Shown: positions 25,337 through 35,310, counted from the first letter of the stretch. The stretch is 64,000 nt of DNA from Paenibacillus pabuli NBRC 13638 (GCF_001514495.1 NZ_BCNM01000003.1:248001-312000), one strand, 5' to 3'. Made by a program: numbers and translations. Notes: generated by a model from the sequence alone, not told the origin.

Positions 25337-26398
25337 TTAACCATTTATTATATTTACTGTTAGTTGAATTATCTCCACAATGATCGGCGTTCCAGCAAAG
25401 AGCACACCGCTTTGCGACGGGAAGAACAATATATCGGCACTTACGTCGTAGGAGTTACCTGGCTGGACGATCCCGTTGATATAAAGATTGTAGTAACTGG
25501 TAAGTCCTATTCCTGCAAATTCAGATACACTCCCACCCTCGTCATTCACGAATTCCCCGGCGGGAATCGTAACCGAGTCCGACAAATTCAGATCGGTGTC
25601 TGGAAAATAGAAGTAACGGTTTACCGTAGGAATAATCTCAATTCCGGGTATGCTGCCCGGCGGACCCTGCTCACCTGGAGGGCCCGTTGGTCCTTGTACT
25701 CCGGGAATTCCAGGGGAACCCTGCTCGCCTTGGGGGCCAGCGGGGCCTTGCGCTCCGGCCAGACCCGGTTCGCCTTGCTCACCCTGTGGGCCGACAGGAC
25801 CTTGCGCTCCGGGCAAACCCGGTTCGCCTTGCTCGCCCTGCGGGCCGACAGGACCCTGCGCTCCGAGCAAACCCGGTTCGCCTCGCTCGCCCTGGGGACC
25901 GACGGGACCTTGCGCTCCTGCAAGACCCGGTTCGCCTCGCTCGCCCTGAGGGCCGGCGGGGCCTTGCGCTCCGGGCAGACCCGGTTCGCCTCGCTCGCCG
26001 CGAAGGCCGGCAGGGCCTTGCGCTCCAAGCTGGCCCGGCTGGCCAGGCACACCGTGGGGGCCGACAGGGCCTTGGGCACCTTGCTCCCCTACCAGACCTT
26101 GCGTTCCATGAGGTCCGACAGTCTGCGTTTCATGTTGTCTCACCGGAGCCAGCCGGGGCCTGGGCTCCCGGCATGCCGGGTTGACGCCCATACCTCTCGG
26201 CAAAACAATGATTTTTTTATTACAGATCAATTTCTGTTGTTTTAATGGACACTTCAAGGAGCGCCGTTTTCTCCGACGGGTTTTACGGATACGAGAGCAT
26301 GTTCTTAGTTCCCCTGAGGATTTTTTTCTACATTTCGGTGTTGAACGTCTGGATCTTAATCGTTTGGGCGCAGCTCTTCTCTTATTCAGATACTTCAA
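25337..26398 (-). CDS. Collagen-like protein with C-terminal DUF4183 domain
   Basis: A 353-residue protein in three parts. The N-terminal 80 residues are Lys/Arg-rich. A long Gly-X-Y region follows (about residues 92-265), mostly repeats of [15 protein letters not shown] and [13 protein letters not shown], which should form a collagen triple helix. The end (residues 275-353) is a DUF4183 domain with [13 protein letters not shown], likely the trimerisation head, as in BclA-type exosporium filaments. The preferred start is a TTG at 26398, 9 bases after AAGGAG; a GTG at 26428 has no RBS. The repeats make this stretch recombination- and assembly-prone. No classic signal peptide. Confidence 0.75.
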   Translation of the reverse strand: MKYLNKRRAAPKRLRSRRSTPKCRKKSSGELRTCSRIRKTRRRKRRSLKCPLKQQKLICNKKIIVLPRGMGVNPACREPRPRLAPVRQHETQTVGPHGTQGLVGEQGAQGPVGPHGVPGQPGQLGAQGPAGLRGERGEPGLPGAQGPAGPQGERGEPGLAGAQGPVGPQGERGEPGLLGAQGPVGPQGEQGEPGLPGAQGPVGPQGEQGEPGLAGAQGPAGPQGEQGSPGIPGVQGPTGPPGEQGPPGSIPGIEIIPTVNRYFYFPDTDLNLSDSVTIPAGEFVNDEGGSVSEFAGIGLTSYYNLYINGIVQPGNSYDVSADILFFPSQSGVLFAGTPIIVEIIQLTVNIING

Positions 26399-26497
26399 AA
26401 CGTTCACTCTCCTTAGGCCAAAGCACACAGTGTATATGCCCTATTCTATGTCCTCAATACATTCGGAGAGTGTGCGAATAACTATGAAGGATGCCCA

Positions 26498-26537
26498 ATA
26501 AAAAAAGACAACAGCTCCTGCTGCAGTCCTTTGTCTT
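26498..26537 (-). terminator. Terminator after the 26764-27138 lipoprotein gene
   Basis: On the minus strand AAGACAA pairs with TTGTCTT, with inner CAG/CTG pairs, then TTTTTATT. It lies 226 bases beyond the stop, the only element I see in the 26399-26763 gap. Confidence 0.55.
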
Positions 26538-26763
26538 AGCCATATGCTTTCATGAATATCCATCGGATCTTTCTCAACAAACTTTTCATACCAATGGTTT
26601 AGTGGGAAATGTGAGACCTATAGCTGTTTCGCTACATCTGTAAATGCAGGTGATAGGCTTCAGCTGCTCCGCTTTATAAAACTGAGCCGTTCTAAATCCT
26701 TACTAGGATCGTAACCTGGAAAAGATGAGGGATTGTGTAGTTTTTTTTAATGGACTCTTACCT

Positions 26764-27138
26764 CTACTCAAAATGCAGAACGATTTCTTCAGGTTTATGT
26801 GTCTCCAATGTAATCTGACCTTTCTCGAAGAGGATCATAGACGGGTATGTTTTTAGATCAAAAATCTTCTCATAATTAAACTTCTGTTCATCACGAATAT
26901 TATAAAAAGTCACGTTGGTGATTGGGCCTTCCGCCCTCAGATTCTGGTTGTTCACTTCATTCAATTCTGTCTGTAAATCAACAATAAATGACCGCTCCGC
27001 AGGGCGGTCGGTAAATACAATTAGAGAAGCATCATTTCTCTGGTTTTGAGTCAAATGTTCAATGGCTTTCTCTCTATTGTTCTGACCACACCCTACCAAT
27101 AAGAGTATCAACACACACACTATCCAGAACCTCTTCAT
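26764..27138 (-). CDS. Small lipoprotein, possibly thioredoxin-like fold
   Basis: A 124-residue lipoprotein with lipobox LLVGC (Cys about residue 17) and RBS GGAGTG before the ATG at 27138. The mature part has an alternating pattern (DASLIVFTDRPAERSFIVDL ... YEKIFDLKTYPSMILFEKGQ) that resembles a thioredoxin-like fold, including the cis-Pro-like TYPSMILF segment, but it lacks a CxxC pair. It is divergent from the short membrane protein at 27229. Function unknown. Confidence 0.65.
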   Translation of the reverse strand: MKRFWIVCVLILLLVGCGQNNREKAIEHLTQNQRNDASLIVFTDRPAERSFIVDLQTELNEVNNQNLRAEGPITNVTFYNIRDEQKFNYEKIFDLKTYPSMILFEKGQITLETHKPEEIVLHFE

Positions 27139-27228
27139 TAAACACCACTCCAATATATGATATAATTGGGTATTAATTATAAATCAAATATTATCAGATA
27201 AGTTTTATCTCTGAAAGGAGCACGCATA

Positions 27229-27414
27229 ATGAACAAAAAGAATATCATCTTGGCTATCATTCTGGGTCTTATCATTTTGGCGCTTCCACTCATACTCTAT
27301 TTTTTTGTTACGGTGAATGAAGAATCCGCACCACATGAATCGAACATCCCAACTCAAACCAAAACCGTAGATGGGCTTACTATCACTTTGCGGAATGCTA
27401 CCGATCCCATTTGA
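27229..27414 (+). CDS. Short membrane-anchored protein, possibly truncated
   Basis: A 61-residue protein with GAAAGGAGCACG before the ATG: basic N-terminus MNKKN, one hydrophobic helix (residues 6-28), then a short extracellular stretch ending KTVDGLTITLRNATDPI. The beta-strand-like end breaks off abruptly, as if the ectodomain (a DUF4352-like start) were cut by a stop codon. No continuation was found in other frames downstream. It may be a genuine small protein or a fragment. Confidence 0.5.
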   Translation: MNKKNIILAIILGLIILALPLILYFFVTVNEESAPHESNIPTQTKTVDGLTITLRNATDPI

Positions 27415-27498
27415 ACTGGAACTTACGAGAGTTAATTCACGATCACAGTTTTTTGGTTCATAGCATTCATTAAGAGTTTGCATGTGGATACATCTCAT

Positions 27499-27732
27499 TT
27501 AAAACTTCGGAATCGAAAAGGCATCCCCTTCTTTCTCACACCCGACTAAAACGTAAAACGCAGGCCCCTCTTCACATTCTTCACAAATGTTTTCCACTTA
27601 TCCTTGTTTCGCATGACCCCTTGAAGCACAACCACATTCTGCATCCTTCGATCCAAAGGGAATTTTATCAATATATATGTAACTTCGACCCTCCATAAAT
27701 TGTTTATATAGCAATGCACCATTTACGTCCAT
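27499..27732 (-). pseudogene. Small cysteine-rich protein gene with an in-frame stop
   Basis: A 78-codon frame starting MDVNGALLYKQFMEGRSYIY is interrupted by a TAA at codon 45, then continues VENICEECEEGPAFYVLVGC to a stop. Cysteines are paired (ECGC, ICEEC), suggesting a zinc-ribbon-like fold. The open reading on both sides of one stop argues for a recently broken gene. There is no strong RBS, so a chance frame cannot be excluded. Confidence 0.3.
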
Positions 27733-27756
27733 CTCATCCGAAAAAGAGGCGATACC

Positions 27757-29325
27757 ATGCGTTCGATTAACCCATCCGATGACATAGCAAAAGAAAAACG
27801 ACGCTCCACTTCACGCTTGAATCATAGACCCAAAGGTAAAGGTAAATCCTCCCGACGATTCGCTATTGCAATGGCTGCCGCATTAGTTACGTCAAGCCTG
27901 CTGTTGGAGCTGACAGCTGAGCCAAACGCTCATGCAGCCACTATCATGCAGCATTCCGTCAGTAACACTTCTGTTCGATCGACTGCAACAAACCCAGAGA
28001 AAAAACTCCACTATACCGCTGTAGAGGGAGCTTATTATTACACCGTCGCCTTGAGAAGTGATGGTTCGGTCTGGACCTGGGGCCGCAACCTGCTGGGAGA
28101 GCTGGGTGTGAGCGAAGACATTCGATATCGTCATACGTCTAGTCCAACCCGCATACCGGAACTATCCAATGTAATAGCTATTTCAGCCGCCGGCGGTGGA
28201 ATCAACGCAGCCGTTCAGGCGGATGGAACGGTCTGGGAGTGGGGTGCTGGTAAACTACCCAGCAAAGTCGAAAGCATCCACGCTGCGAAGGATGTGGTAA
28301 CGGGTTCTTTCACTGTCGCCCTTCTACAGGACGGGACAGTCTGGTCATGGCAGCGCCCGGCGGCACAAGGAAGCGATTCTGGTCTAGTACGTAAACCGCA
28401 TGCGATTAGCGGACTGAAAGATATCATCCAGGTTGGAACCTCAGGTCTGCATGGATATGCGCTGAAGAAAGATGGTTCTGTATGGACGTGGAATGAGCCC
28501 GACGAACCCGGAAAAGTCCTTTCCAAACCTACCAGGATAAAAGGTCTGACCAACATATCTTCGATCACAAGTTCAGATTCATCCCTGCTTGCACTGGATA
28601 GGAACGGGAAAGTCTGGGGTTTGGACGAAAAAGGGAAAGCGTTCGCCTTTCATTACGACTTCAAAGTGAAGAAGATGGATGGAAATTCGCAATATATGTT
28701 GTTACTCACGACATCCGGTGAGGTCTACAGCTACGGAAGAAGCGTGAACGGCAAAGAAGGCAAAGTAAACCATCTATCCGGCATTACGGATATTTCAGCA
28801 GGATATTACCACAGTCTTGCCTTATCCTTGGATGGAACCGTCTGGGGCTGGGGAAGCGATAAGTACGAGGAAGCGGGTGCACCTGCAACGTCATCTGGAG
28901 GCATGGTCTACAAACCCGTTCAAGCCAAAATTGGTACAGATGTATATCTGAACGGTGAGCTGTTCCAGTCAATGTATGCCGCTGTTGAAACGGCCAAGAC
29001 CGTGCAGCTGCCCATCAAAGCCATCGCCACAGCACTCGGAGCAGAATTTGAGATTCATCAGGTGGAAGGTAGCCTGAACCACTACACGCTAAAATATGAC
29101 AATCGGACAATCACAATCCGTCCTGACGAAACACAGTATGTTATTACTTCCGCAGATTCGCCTGAGGAGAAAGTCATGCAGCTACCTGAACCCCTAAACA
29201 ATTACTCTGGAGCAACCACAGTGCCTTTTGAGGTACTACGAGGTTTGGGGTTGAACGTGTCCTGGGATCCTGAGAAAGCTATGCTGACCATTGACGATGC
29301 TGATCAGAAAGATTCAGGAAACTAA
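27757..29325 (+). CDS. Secreted RCC1-repeat protein with stalk (copper amine oxidase N-like) domain
   Basis: A 522-residue exported protein. The basic N-terminus is long (residues 1-34), then a hydrophobic segment and cleavage near NAHAA (about 60). Residues 75-385 contain six or so RCC1-type repeats, each with the signature (A)LRSDGSVWTWG, LKKDGSVWTW or LSLDGTVWGWGSDK, forming a beta-propeller. Residues 390-515 (VYLNGELFQSMYAAVETAKT ... PFEVLRGLGLNVSWDPEKAM) match the copper amine oxidase-like N-domain, a surface stalk module common in Paenibacillus. RBS AAGAGGCG. Likely a cell-surface binding protein; ligand unknown. Confidence 0.8.
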   Translation: MRSINPSDDIAKEKRRSTSRLNHRPKGKGKSSRRFAIAMAAALVTSSLLLELTAEPNAHAATIMQHSVSNTSVRSTATNPEKKLHYTAVEGAYYYTVALRSDGSVWTWGRNLLGELGVSEDIRYRHTSSPTRIPELSNVIAISAAGGGINAAVQADGTVWEWGAGKLPSKVESIHAAKDVVTGSFTVALLQDGTVWSWQRPAAQGSDSGLVRKPHAISGLKDIIQVGTSGLHGYALKKDGSVWTWNEPDEPGKVLSKPTRIKGLTNISSITSSDSSLLALDRNGKVWGLDEKGKAFAFHYDFKVKKMDGNSQYMLLLTTSGEVYSYGRSVNGKEGKVNHLSGITDISAGYYHSLALSLDGTVWGWGSDKYEEAGAPATSSGGMVYKPVQAKIGTDVYLNGELFQSMYAAVETAKTVQLPIKAIATALGAEFEIHQVEGSLNHYTLKYDNRTITIRPDETQYVITSADSPEEKVMQLPEPLNNYSGATTVPFEVLRGLGLNVSWDPEKAMLTIDDADQKDSGN

Positions 29326-29352
29326 ACGAGTCGCTTCGCACAAAAATATCCC

Positions 29353-29397
29353 CTTCAGGTAAACATCCTGTCCTTGATGAACAAGGTTTATCTGAAG
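29353..29397. terminator. Convergent terminator
   Basis: CTTCAGGTAAAC pairs with GTTTATCTGAAG. The T-run (ATATTTTTG) is on the minus strand, so it mainly ends the GH2 gene. Confidence 0.6.
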
Positions 29398-29462
29398 AGG
29401 ATTGATATAAATCATCATCTCTATCCCTGAACTACGATATCTGAACTACTATATCTGGACTC

Positions 29463-32400
29463 TTATTTCTCGAACCGGAACCAGCCAAAGTCAAACTGAC
29501 TGCCCGGCAGGAAGATAAAGGTCACCTTCTGCACACCTTTAACCTGCTCAAGCTCAAATACCCGTTCCTCATATCCTTCGGACTGTGTAAATTCGACCAG
29601 CTGATTGCTCTGCCCAGCCTCACCTGCAAAGCGGATATGAATCGTGTTTTTATCAATTGGTGAACGGCCACAGATCACAAGCTTGGAAGTGCCTTCTGCC
29701 GTGAAGTCCATATTTTCAAACTCCAGCGACACATTGTTTCCAATCCCCTCAACATGATCGCCCTCAATCTTGAACGTATCCCCGTAGAGATGATCACATG
29801 ATGCAGCTGTATTCTGCTCAAATGCGCGGCTTTGGCGCTCAAACGAGAACCCTTTGATATGAATCTTCTGCTTCAGTACAAAGCAGATCGACGTAATCCC
29901 GCTCAGTCGCTTGGACAGTTGATATGTCTCTTCCTGATATACATTCCATCTGGATTCTTTGTCATACACCACATCTGCCAGAAGTGTACTTCCCTCTTCA
30001 TCCGGCATACCTTCCCAGATCTGAATGAAGTACTCTTCACTGGACAGCGCAAAGATCGGAATCGTAATGGTATCGGAGCCGTACGGCCCGAAGTCGATAT
30101 TGCGGAAGCCCACATGCGTTTCCCCATCCCGGCTTGTCGCTACCCCGCGTTCATTGCCGTTACCGACATCCCCTTTGGTGTAATCGTACAGTCCGCCTGT
30201 AATGAAGCCGTACGGATCTTTGTAAGCCGTGCCCAGACCCGTTGCTTTGAACTCCAGCTGGGAGATCAGTTTGGTTTGATCCGTACCGTTGGTACTGGTT
30301 GCACGAAGCCGGAACTCTCCGTCTCCTATAGCCGATACCTTCACCACATGCTGCTGCTCGCTGTTGTTGCCCGTTTCTGCCTGAACAACTTCCACTTTGG
30401 CAATATTGGATTCGATCCCTGCATCGTTCACCACGGCCCACACGATATCCCGATAGGAGGTGTTCTCCGGATACAGCTTGGCGCTAACCGTCATCTGCTG
30501 TTTCGATGGATCGAATAGCTGTCCACCTTCGCTGATGATCTCGATTTTCCGCAAAGGAATCTCCTGTGCGCGTCCCGTCAGAACCGGACGTTCCGTATTA
30601 CTCATGAGTACGGTTTGCTCCTGACTTGCAGCGGCCTCGGAATCACCTAAGGTACGATCTCCTGCGCCTTCAACAGCTCGTGATTCAAACTCGGCAGCCG
30701 CACTCTCCAATCCTTCCGAAGTTACCTCGATCCGTACCGTTCCCGGTTCGTTCGTTGCCCCGATGATTGCCATCAGTTTGCCGCTGAACAATCTTCTGCT
30801 AAGACCTTTGTATGGATCATAGTCCGTACTGTCCCCGTTATCCAGACCCAACAGACGGCCTGCACCTGTCACCTGGACCTGCACACGGTTGTTTGCATTT
30901 TGCACGGGATTGCCTGCTTCGTCTTCTACATAAATTTCCACGAAAATAAGATCTGTACCATCCGCTTGCAGCTGCTCCCGATCCGCTTGCAGCCGAACCT
31001 GCTTCGCATCGGTATATGATCTTTGCACATCGGTTGCAATCACGTTACCGTTCTCATCATACGCGATGGCTTTCAGCTCGCCCTCTTCATATGGGACTTT
31101 CCACCAGCCTGCCAGCTGGGTTCCCTTTGCATGATCGATATCATACGTGCCGATCGTCTTGCCATTCAGCTGCAATTCAATCTTTGGCGCATTACTGCAC
31201 ACGCGTACATCAATCAGCTGACCCGGGCTGAAATCCCAGTATGGGAACAGGTGAACCATCGGAGTTTTCTTATAATCGGTCCAGGCTGCCTGGTAGATAT
31301 AGTAGGAATCTTTCGGGAACGTTGCTGTATCCAGCTGCCCAAAATATGAATTCTTCGTATGATACGGTGTCGGCTCTCCAATATAATCGAATCCGGTCCA
31401 CAGGAACTGCCCCAATGAATACGGCGTATCCCGTTCTGCCAAAATGCAATATTCTGCCGACTTCGCGCCCCAGCTTGTCGTGCTGTTCCCAAGTGCAGAA
31501 CACTGCTCGTCATCGTCTGCCAGTATGGATTGCTCGAACGGGAAGTGATAAATCCCGCGGCTCTGCACCACAGACGATGTTTCACTACCATAGATAATCC
31601 AGTCCGGATGTTCTTCGTGATGTTTGTCGTAGTATTTTTCCGCGTAGTTATAGCCTGCGAGCTTCACGATATCGGCGCATTTTTGTGCGTTTTCCCAAGG
31701 CATATAGTTCGAACCGATCGTCACGCCTGCATTGCCTTTTGGATCGAATTCCAGTACATACTCCATCAGCATGCGAGTCACTTCCTGCCCACGCTCATCT
31801 GCATGGGTATCATAAATTTCGTTACCGATACTCCACATGATCAGACTTGTATGGTTACGGTCCCTCTTCACCCAGCTCTTCACATCGGTATGTGCCCATT
31901 CCGGGAAAAATCTCGCATAATCGTAAGGGGTCTTGGCTCTCTCCCACATATCGAACGCTTCCGAAACAATCAGCATACCCATCTCGTCCGCAAGTTCCAT
32001 GAACTCTTTGGCAGGCATGTTATGAGCGGTCCGGATAGCGTTGACACCCATTTCCTTCAACAGTACAAATCTTCTGCGCAATGCCGTCAGGTTAAAAGCA
32101 GCCCCAAGCGCCCCGAGATCATGGTGTTCACACACACCGTTCAGCTTCATCTTGACCCCATTCAGGTGGAAGCCTTCGTTTGCATCCAGCTTGATATCCC
32201 TGAAGCCAATCCGTTGTGTGACAGACTCGATCGTCTCATAGCCCTGCTCACCCGCAACCACTTGCAGTTCTGTTACCAGATCATACAGATTCGGTTCATC
32301 CGGGCTCCATAACTTCGGATGATCCACCGTCAGCTGTTGGCTGTCAGACTGCATCTCTCCATGTCCAGCGTCTTTACCCGCTGTAGCTATGACGTCCGCT

Positions 32401-32972
32401 TTGCTGGATACAATCTGCTTCCCCTGATACCGAATCGTGTGCACAAGCTGTGCGTTCTGATCCAGATTCAGCTCCGTGTCCACTTCCACCCGCCAGCCTT
32501 CTGGCTGCTGCTGAATGGATACATAGATACCGTCTGTGACGATGTGATTCCGATCTCTCGTTTTGAGCCACACATTGCGGTAAATTCCAGCCCCGGAATA
32601 CCATCTGCTGTTGGGGCTCTGATGTACCACTTTGACTACAATTTCATTGTCACCTTCCACCAAAGCATTCGTGATCTCATACTCAAAAGCCGAATAGCCG
32701 TACTTCCATTCCCCCACAAGCTGACCGTTCACATAGACAGAAGAATCCATGTATACCCCGTCAAAGCACAGCAGAAGCTGCTGCTCATTCTTCGTATACG
32801 GGAAGATTTTGCGGTACCAGCCAATGCTGTCTTCGTAAAGTTCAAGCGTATTATAGATCAGCCAATCATGAGGAAGCTCCACCGATTCAAACGTTAACCC
32901 CGCAGGCTCCGTAACCTCCAGCTTACTTTTCGCAAATTGCCAACCATCCGTAAAAAGCTTTTTCTGATTCAT
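29463..32972 (-). CDS. Glycoside hydrolase family 2 (beta-galactosidase-like), large
   Basis: A 1169-residue cytoplasmic enzyme. Residues 1-150 are the sugar-binding jelly roll (VYMDSSVYVNGQLVGEW); 160-265 an immunoglobulin-like domain; 265-600 the TIM barrel with acid/base Glu385 in SIGNEIYD and nucleophile Glu464 in YGSETSS. A DUF4982-like Ig domain follows (LFPYWDFSPGQLIDVRV), then a Big-like region (VRLQADREQLQADGTDLIFV) and two C-terminal beta-sandwich, carbohydrate-binding-like parts. The length is greater than typical GH2 because of these additions. The ATG at 32972 follows GTGAGAGCTGAG; the upstream extension of the frame is not needed. Substrate is probably a plant beta-galactoside. 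No signal peptide. Confidence 0.85.
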   Translation of the reverse strand: MNQKKLFTDGWQFAKSKLEVTEPAGLTFESVELPHDWLIYNTLELYEDSIGWYRKIFPYTKNEQQLLLCFDGVYMDSSVYVNGQLVGEWKYGYSAFEYEITNALVEGDNEIVVKVVHQSPNSRWYSGAGIYRNVWLKTRDRNHIVTDGIYVSIQQQPEGWRVEVDTELNLDQNAQLVHTIRYQGKQIVSSKADVIATAGKDAGHGEMQSDSQQLTVDHPKLWSPDEPNLYDLVTELQVVAGEQGYETIESVTQRIGFRDIKLDANEGFHLNGVKMKLNGVCEHHDLGALGAAFNLTALRRRFVLLKEMGVNAIRTAHNMPAKEFMELADEMGMLIVSEAFDMWERAKTPYDYARFFPEWAHTDVKSWVKRDRNHTSLIMWSIGNEIYDTHADERGQEVTRMLMEYVLEFDPKGNAGVTIGSNYMPWENAQKCADIVKLAGYNYAEKYYDKHHEEHPDWIIYGSETSSVVQSRGIYHFPFEQSILADDDEQCSALGNSTTSWGAKSAEYCILAERDTPYSLGQFLWTGFDYIGEPTPYHTKNSYFGQLDTATFPKDSYYIYQAAWTDYKKTPMVHLFPYWDFSPGQLIDVRVCSNAPKIELQLNGKTIGTYDIDHAKGTQLAGWWKVPYEEGELKAIAYDENGNVIATDVQRSYTDAKQVRLQADREQLQADGTDLIFVEIYVEDEAGNPVQNANNRVQVQVTGAGRLLGLDNGDSTDYDPYKGLSRRLFSGKLMAIIGATNEPGTVRIEVTSEGLESAAAEFESRAVEGAGDRTLGDSEAAASQEQTVLMSNTERPVLTGRAQEIPLRKIEIISEGGQLFDPSKQQMTVSAKLYPENTSYRDIVWAVVNDAGIESNIAKVEVVQAETGNNSEQQHVVKVSAIGDGEFRLRATSTNGTDQTKLISQLEFKATGLGTAYKDPYGFITGGLYDYTKGDVGNGNERGVATSRDGETHVGFRNIDFGPYGSDTITIPIFALSSEEYFIQIWEGMPDEEGSTLLADVVYDKESRWNVYQEETYQLSKRLSGITSICFVLKQKIHIKGFSFERQSRAFEQNTAASCDHLYGDTFKIEGDHVEGIGNNVSLEFENMDFTAEGTSKLVICGRSPIDKNTIHIRFAGEAGQSNQLVEFTQSEGYEERVFELEQVKGVQKVTFIFLPGSQFDFGWFRFEK

Positions 32973-33128
32973 CTCAGCTCTCACTTTCTGTGTGTAATTA
33001 TGATTGCGGTTACAAAATAAAAATGACTTTTTACCGAAAACCTTTTCGGAATCTATCTTGTAAGACCATAACACTTCTCCGATTATATCACCTGACCGCC
33101 CTCTGTACGTTCATTTTGGGAAGATTTA

Positions 33129-33170
33129 AGAAAAAAAGGCCCTCTTTCGATTAATCCAAATCGGGGCCTT
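33129..33170 (-). terminator. Terminator after the epoxide-hydrolase-like gene
   Basis: On the minus strand AAGGCCC...GGGCCTT with extra inner pairs is followed by TTTTTC. Confidence 0.8.
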
Positions 33171-33200
33171 GTGAAGTCTACCTTGAATTCATATCCGCAT

Positions 33201-34358
33201 TTAATGATTCATTGCTCGAATAGGTCTGTAGAATGCCCGAATATCTTCAGCCATCAACTCTGGTTCCTCCAAAGCCGTAAAATGCCCGCCACTCGGCATG
33301 GAGGACCACCGCGTTACGTTTAGGTTTTGCATCGCCCAGGATTTAGGCGGCAGCACGATATCCGCAGGAAAAATGGCAATGCCTGTCGGAACGTCTATCC
33401 GGCCCAATGGTGGCAAGGAATGTGAATTTTCGTAGTACATCCGTGTGGATGATCCTATGGTGTTCGTAACCCAATAGATCATAATATGAGTCAGCAACTC
33501 ATCCTTGCTAAATATTTGATTAAGGTCACCTTTACAGTCGCTCCATGCACGAAACTTCTCAATGATCCACGACGCCAAACCTACTGGCGAATCGGAAAGT
33601 CCATACGCAAGTGTCTGAGGTTTGGTGGATTGAATGGACATATAACCCCCCTCTTGCGAAATCCATGTTGAAGCATGCTTCTTGTACTCTCGCTCTTCCT
33701 CCGAGCGTCCTACCCCATCCTGTGAAGATAAGAGATCCCTTATGATCCCAATATCAGTTAAGTGGATTCCAACTAGAAGTTCAGGATGATTCGATGCCAG
33801 ATAACGTGTAACGCCAGAGCCAATATCTCCACCTGCAGCAGCGAATTTGTTGTAGCCTAATTCTTTGGTCATTAGTTTGGCCCACATCTGGGAGACACGA
33901 GAATTGTTGATGCCAGGTTTGTCAGGGCGACTAGAGAATCCAAATCCAGGCAGTGAAGGCACAATGACATCAAAAGAGTCCTCCGGATTACCTCCATGAC
34001 TCGCGGGATCGGTCAGGAGAGGGATAATCTTTTGATAACGAAGGTAGCTGTCAGGCCATCCATGGGTAAGAATAATCGGCAGAGGGTTAGGCCCTTTACC
34101 ACGCTCATGTACGAAGTGCACATCCATCCCATCGATCTGGCAACGAAACTGGGAAAACCGATTCAACCTGGCTTCTTCCGCGCGCCAGTCATAATGATCT
34201 CTCCAATAGGAAACGAGAGACTTTAAATAACGGATATCTGTTCCTCGCTCCCAGCCCGAGTCTGCCAATTGATCAGGCCAACGGATGTGATGCAGCCGAT
34301 ATTGCAGATCGTCCAGTATGTCATCGGAGACATGAATATGAAAACGTTCGACAGTCAT
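33201..34358 (-). CDS. Epoxide-hydrolase-like alpha/beta hydrolase (EHN domain)
   Basis: A 385-residue enzyme. Residues 1-110 match the epoxide hydrolase N-terminal domain (DDLQYRLHHIRWPDQ, then SYWRDHYDWRAEEARLN). The alpha/beta hydrolase core follows: oxyanion motif HGWPDS, then PSLPGFGFSSRP, nucleophile Asp in AGGDIGSGVTRY, and the terminal His in PSGGHFTALEEPELMAEDI. Nucleophile Asp and these surrounding motifs fit microsomal-type epoxide hydrolases; many bacterial members remain uncharacterised. AGGAGGGAATC precedes the ATG. It is a single-gene unit with its own terminator. Confidence 0.85.
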   Translation of the reverse strand: MTVERFHIHVSDDILDDLQYRLHHIRWPDQLADSGWERGTDIRYLKSLVSYWRDHYDWRAEEARLNRFSQFRCQIDGMDVHFVHERGKGPNPLPIILTHGWPDSYLRYQKIIPLLTDPASHGGNPEDSFDVIVPSLPGFGFSSRPDKPGINNSRVSQMWAKLMTKELGYNKFAAAGGDIGSGVTRYLASNHPELLVGIHLTDIGIIRDLLSSQDGVGRSEEEREYKKHASTWISQEGGYMSIQSTKPQTLAYGLSDSPVGLASWIIEKFRAWSDCKGDLNQIFSKDELLTHIMIYWVTNTIGSSTRMYYENSHSLPPLGRIDVPTGIAIFPADIVLPPKSWAMQNLNVTRWSSMPSGGHFTALEEPELMAEDIRAFYRPIRAMNH

Positions 34359-34560
34359 CCTGATTCCCTCCTCGTTTGTTGATGTACCACGCTATTATAT
34401 CTTTTCAAACTCGCACCTGCACAGTATTCGTGAAACCAACAGCTTCAATTTGACATCCACAGATTCCATCTCTGTAAATCAAATCCTGTAATTTCTTGTC
34501 GTCCTATGTTAGATTATCCATTGGAATAATATCACATATATAGATAGGGGAAATTAGAAC

Positions 34561-35139
34561 GTGAAGAAATCATGGGTACTATCCATCATTATGAGTTTTG
34601 TTTTGCTCGGCGGGGTATTTGCACCTGCAGGGTCCTATGCCGCTGCTGCGGATGACTCAACAACTACATATTCGGAAGACGGATACGAAGAAGTTGACAC
34701 GACACAAGAAGAGCCGGAACTTACAGCCGACGAAGCGGATTTCTTGAATTACCTGGATCAACTGGATATCGCATCTGTGTATGAGGAGAAAGCCTTCAAC
34801 GCTTTGGCTGGCAGCTCATACATTACGTCTTCCAATCGCAAATCGGTTTTCCTGAAATTGACCAACACAGCGATTCCTAACTACACCAAATATGTATCCA
34901 TGCTGAAGCTGATCAAGCCACAGAATGCAGAACTGCAAAAAATTCATGCCAACTTGATCAAAGGAAGCTACACACAGCTGGAAGGATTCCAACTGGCTAA
35001 AAAGGCTGTATCCAAAACAACGGTAAACAGCGCTGTCCTGAAACAAGGTAACACCAAAATCGATACCGGCAAGAAAAATATCGAGAAGTATCACAAAGAA
35101 TTGTCCGCTTATGCCGATAAACTTGGGTATGAATTTTAA
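34561..35139 (+). CDS. Secreted protein of unknown function
   Basis: A 192-residue protein starting with GTG (AGGGGAAA upstream). Signal peptide residues 1-29 (cleavage near SYAAAAD). An acidic linker (TYSEDGYEEVDTTQEEPEL) leads to an all-helical domain (residues 58-190) with Lys-rich helices and a repeated pattern (ALAGSSYITSSNRKSVFLKL, LIKPQNAELQKIHANLIKGS). It resembles small secreted helical proteins of spore formers. No catalytic motif seen. Confidence 0.7.
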   Translation: MKKSWVLSIIMSFVLLGGVFAPAGSYAAAADDSTTTYSEDGYEEVDTTQEEPELTADEADFLNYLDQLDIASVYEEKAFNALAGSSYITSSNRKSVFLKLTNTAIPNYTKYVSMLKLIKPQNAELQKIHANLIKGSYTQLEGFQLAKKAVSKTTVNSAVLKQGNTKIDTGKKNIEKYHKELSAYADKLGYEF

Positions 35140-35275
35140 AAAATAAAACCCAAATGGAATGGTGACTCCAAATCATCCTTATCTCATATATGAAGTGAAA
35201 ACGCATCTTGCGTTCTGATTTCGATAATTTGAGAATGAAGGAAAAAAAAGTGTTTTCTTTTTCCAGGTTACTTCG

Positions 35276-35281
35276 TATAAT
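35276..35281 (+). promoter_or_regulatory. Putative -10 box upstream of cyclomaltodextrinase
   Basis: A perfect TATAAT; the -35 (TTTTCT) is weak. Transcription from here would pass through the hairpin at 35311-35350 before the gene. Confidence 0.4.
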
Positions 35282-35310
35282 AGCACTATAATCAAAAGGC
35301 TATGCTGCCG

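Noticed and set aside
25637..26090. Collagen repeats as a CRISPR array
   Set aside because: The repeat unit is in frame, codes for Gly-X-Y, and has no unique spacers of constant length.
25650..26184. Long open frames on the plus strand opposite the collagen repeats
   Set aside because: They are mirror images of the Gly-X-Y codon pattern and have no RBS or coherent protein pattern; the minus-strand collagen gene explains them.
31530..32312. A 260-codon plus-strand frame inside the GH2 gene
   Set aside because: The GH2 catalytic motifs are on the other strand; the frame is an antisense artefact of G+C-rich codon usage.
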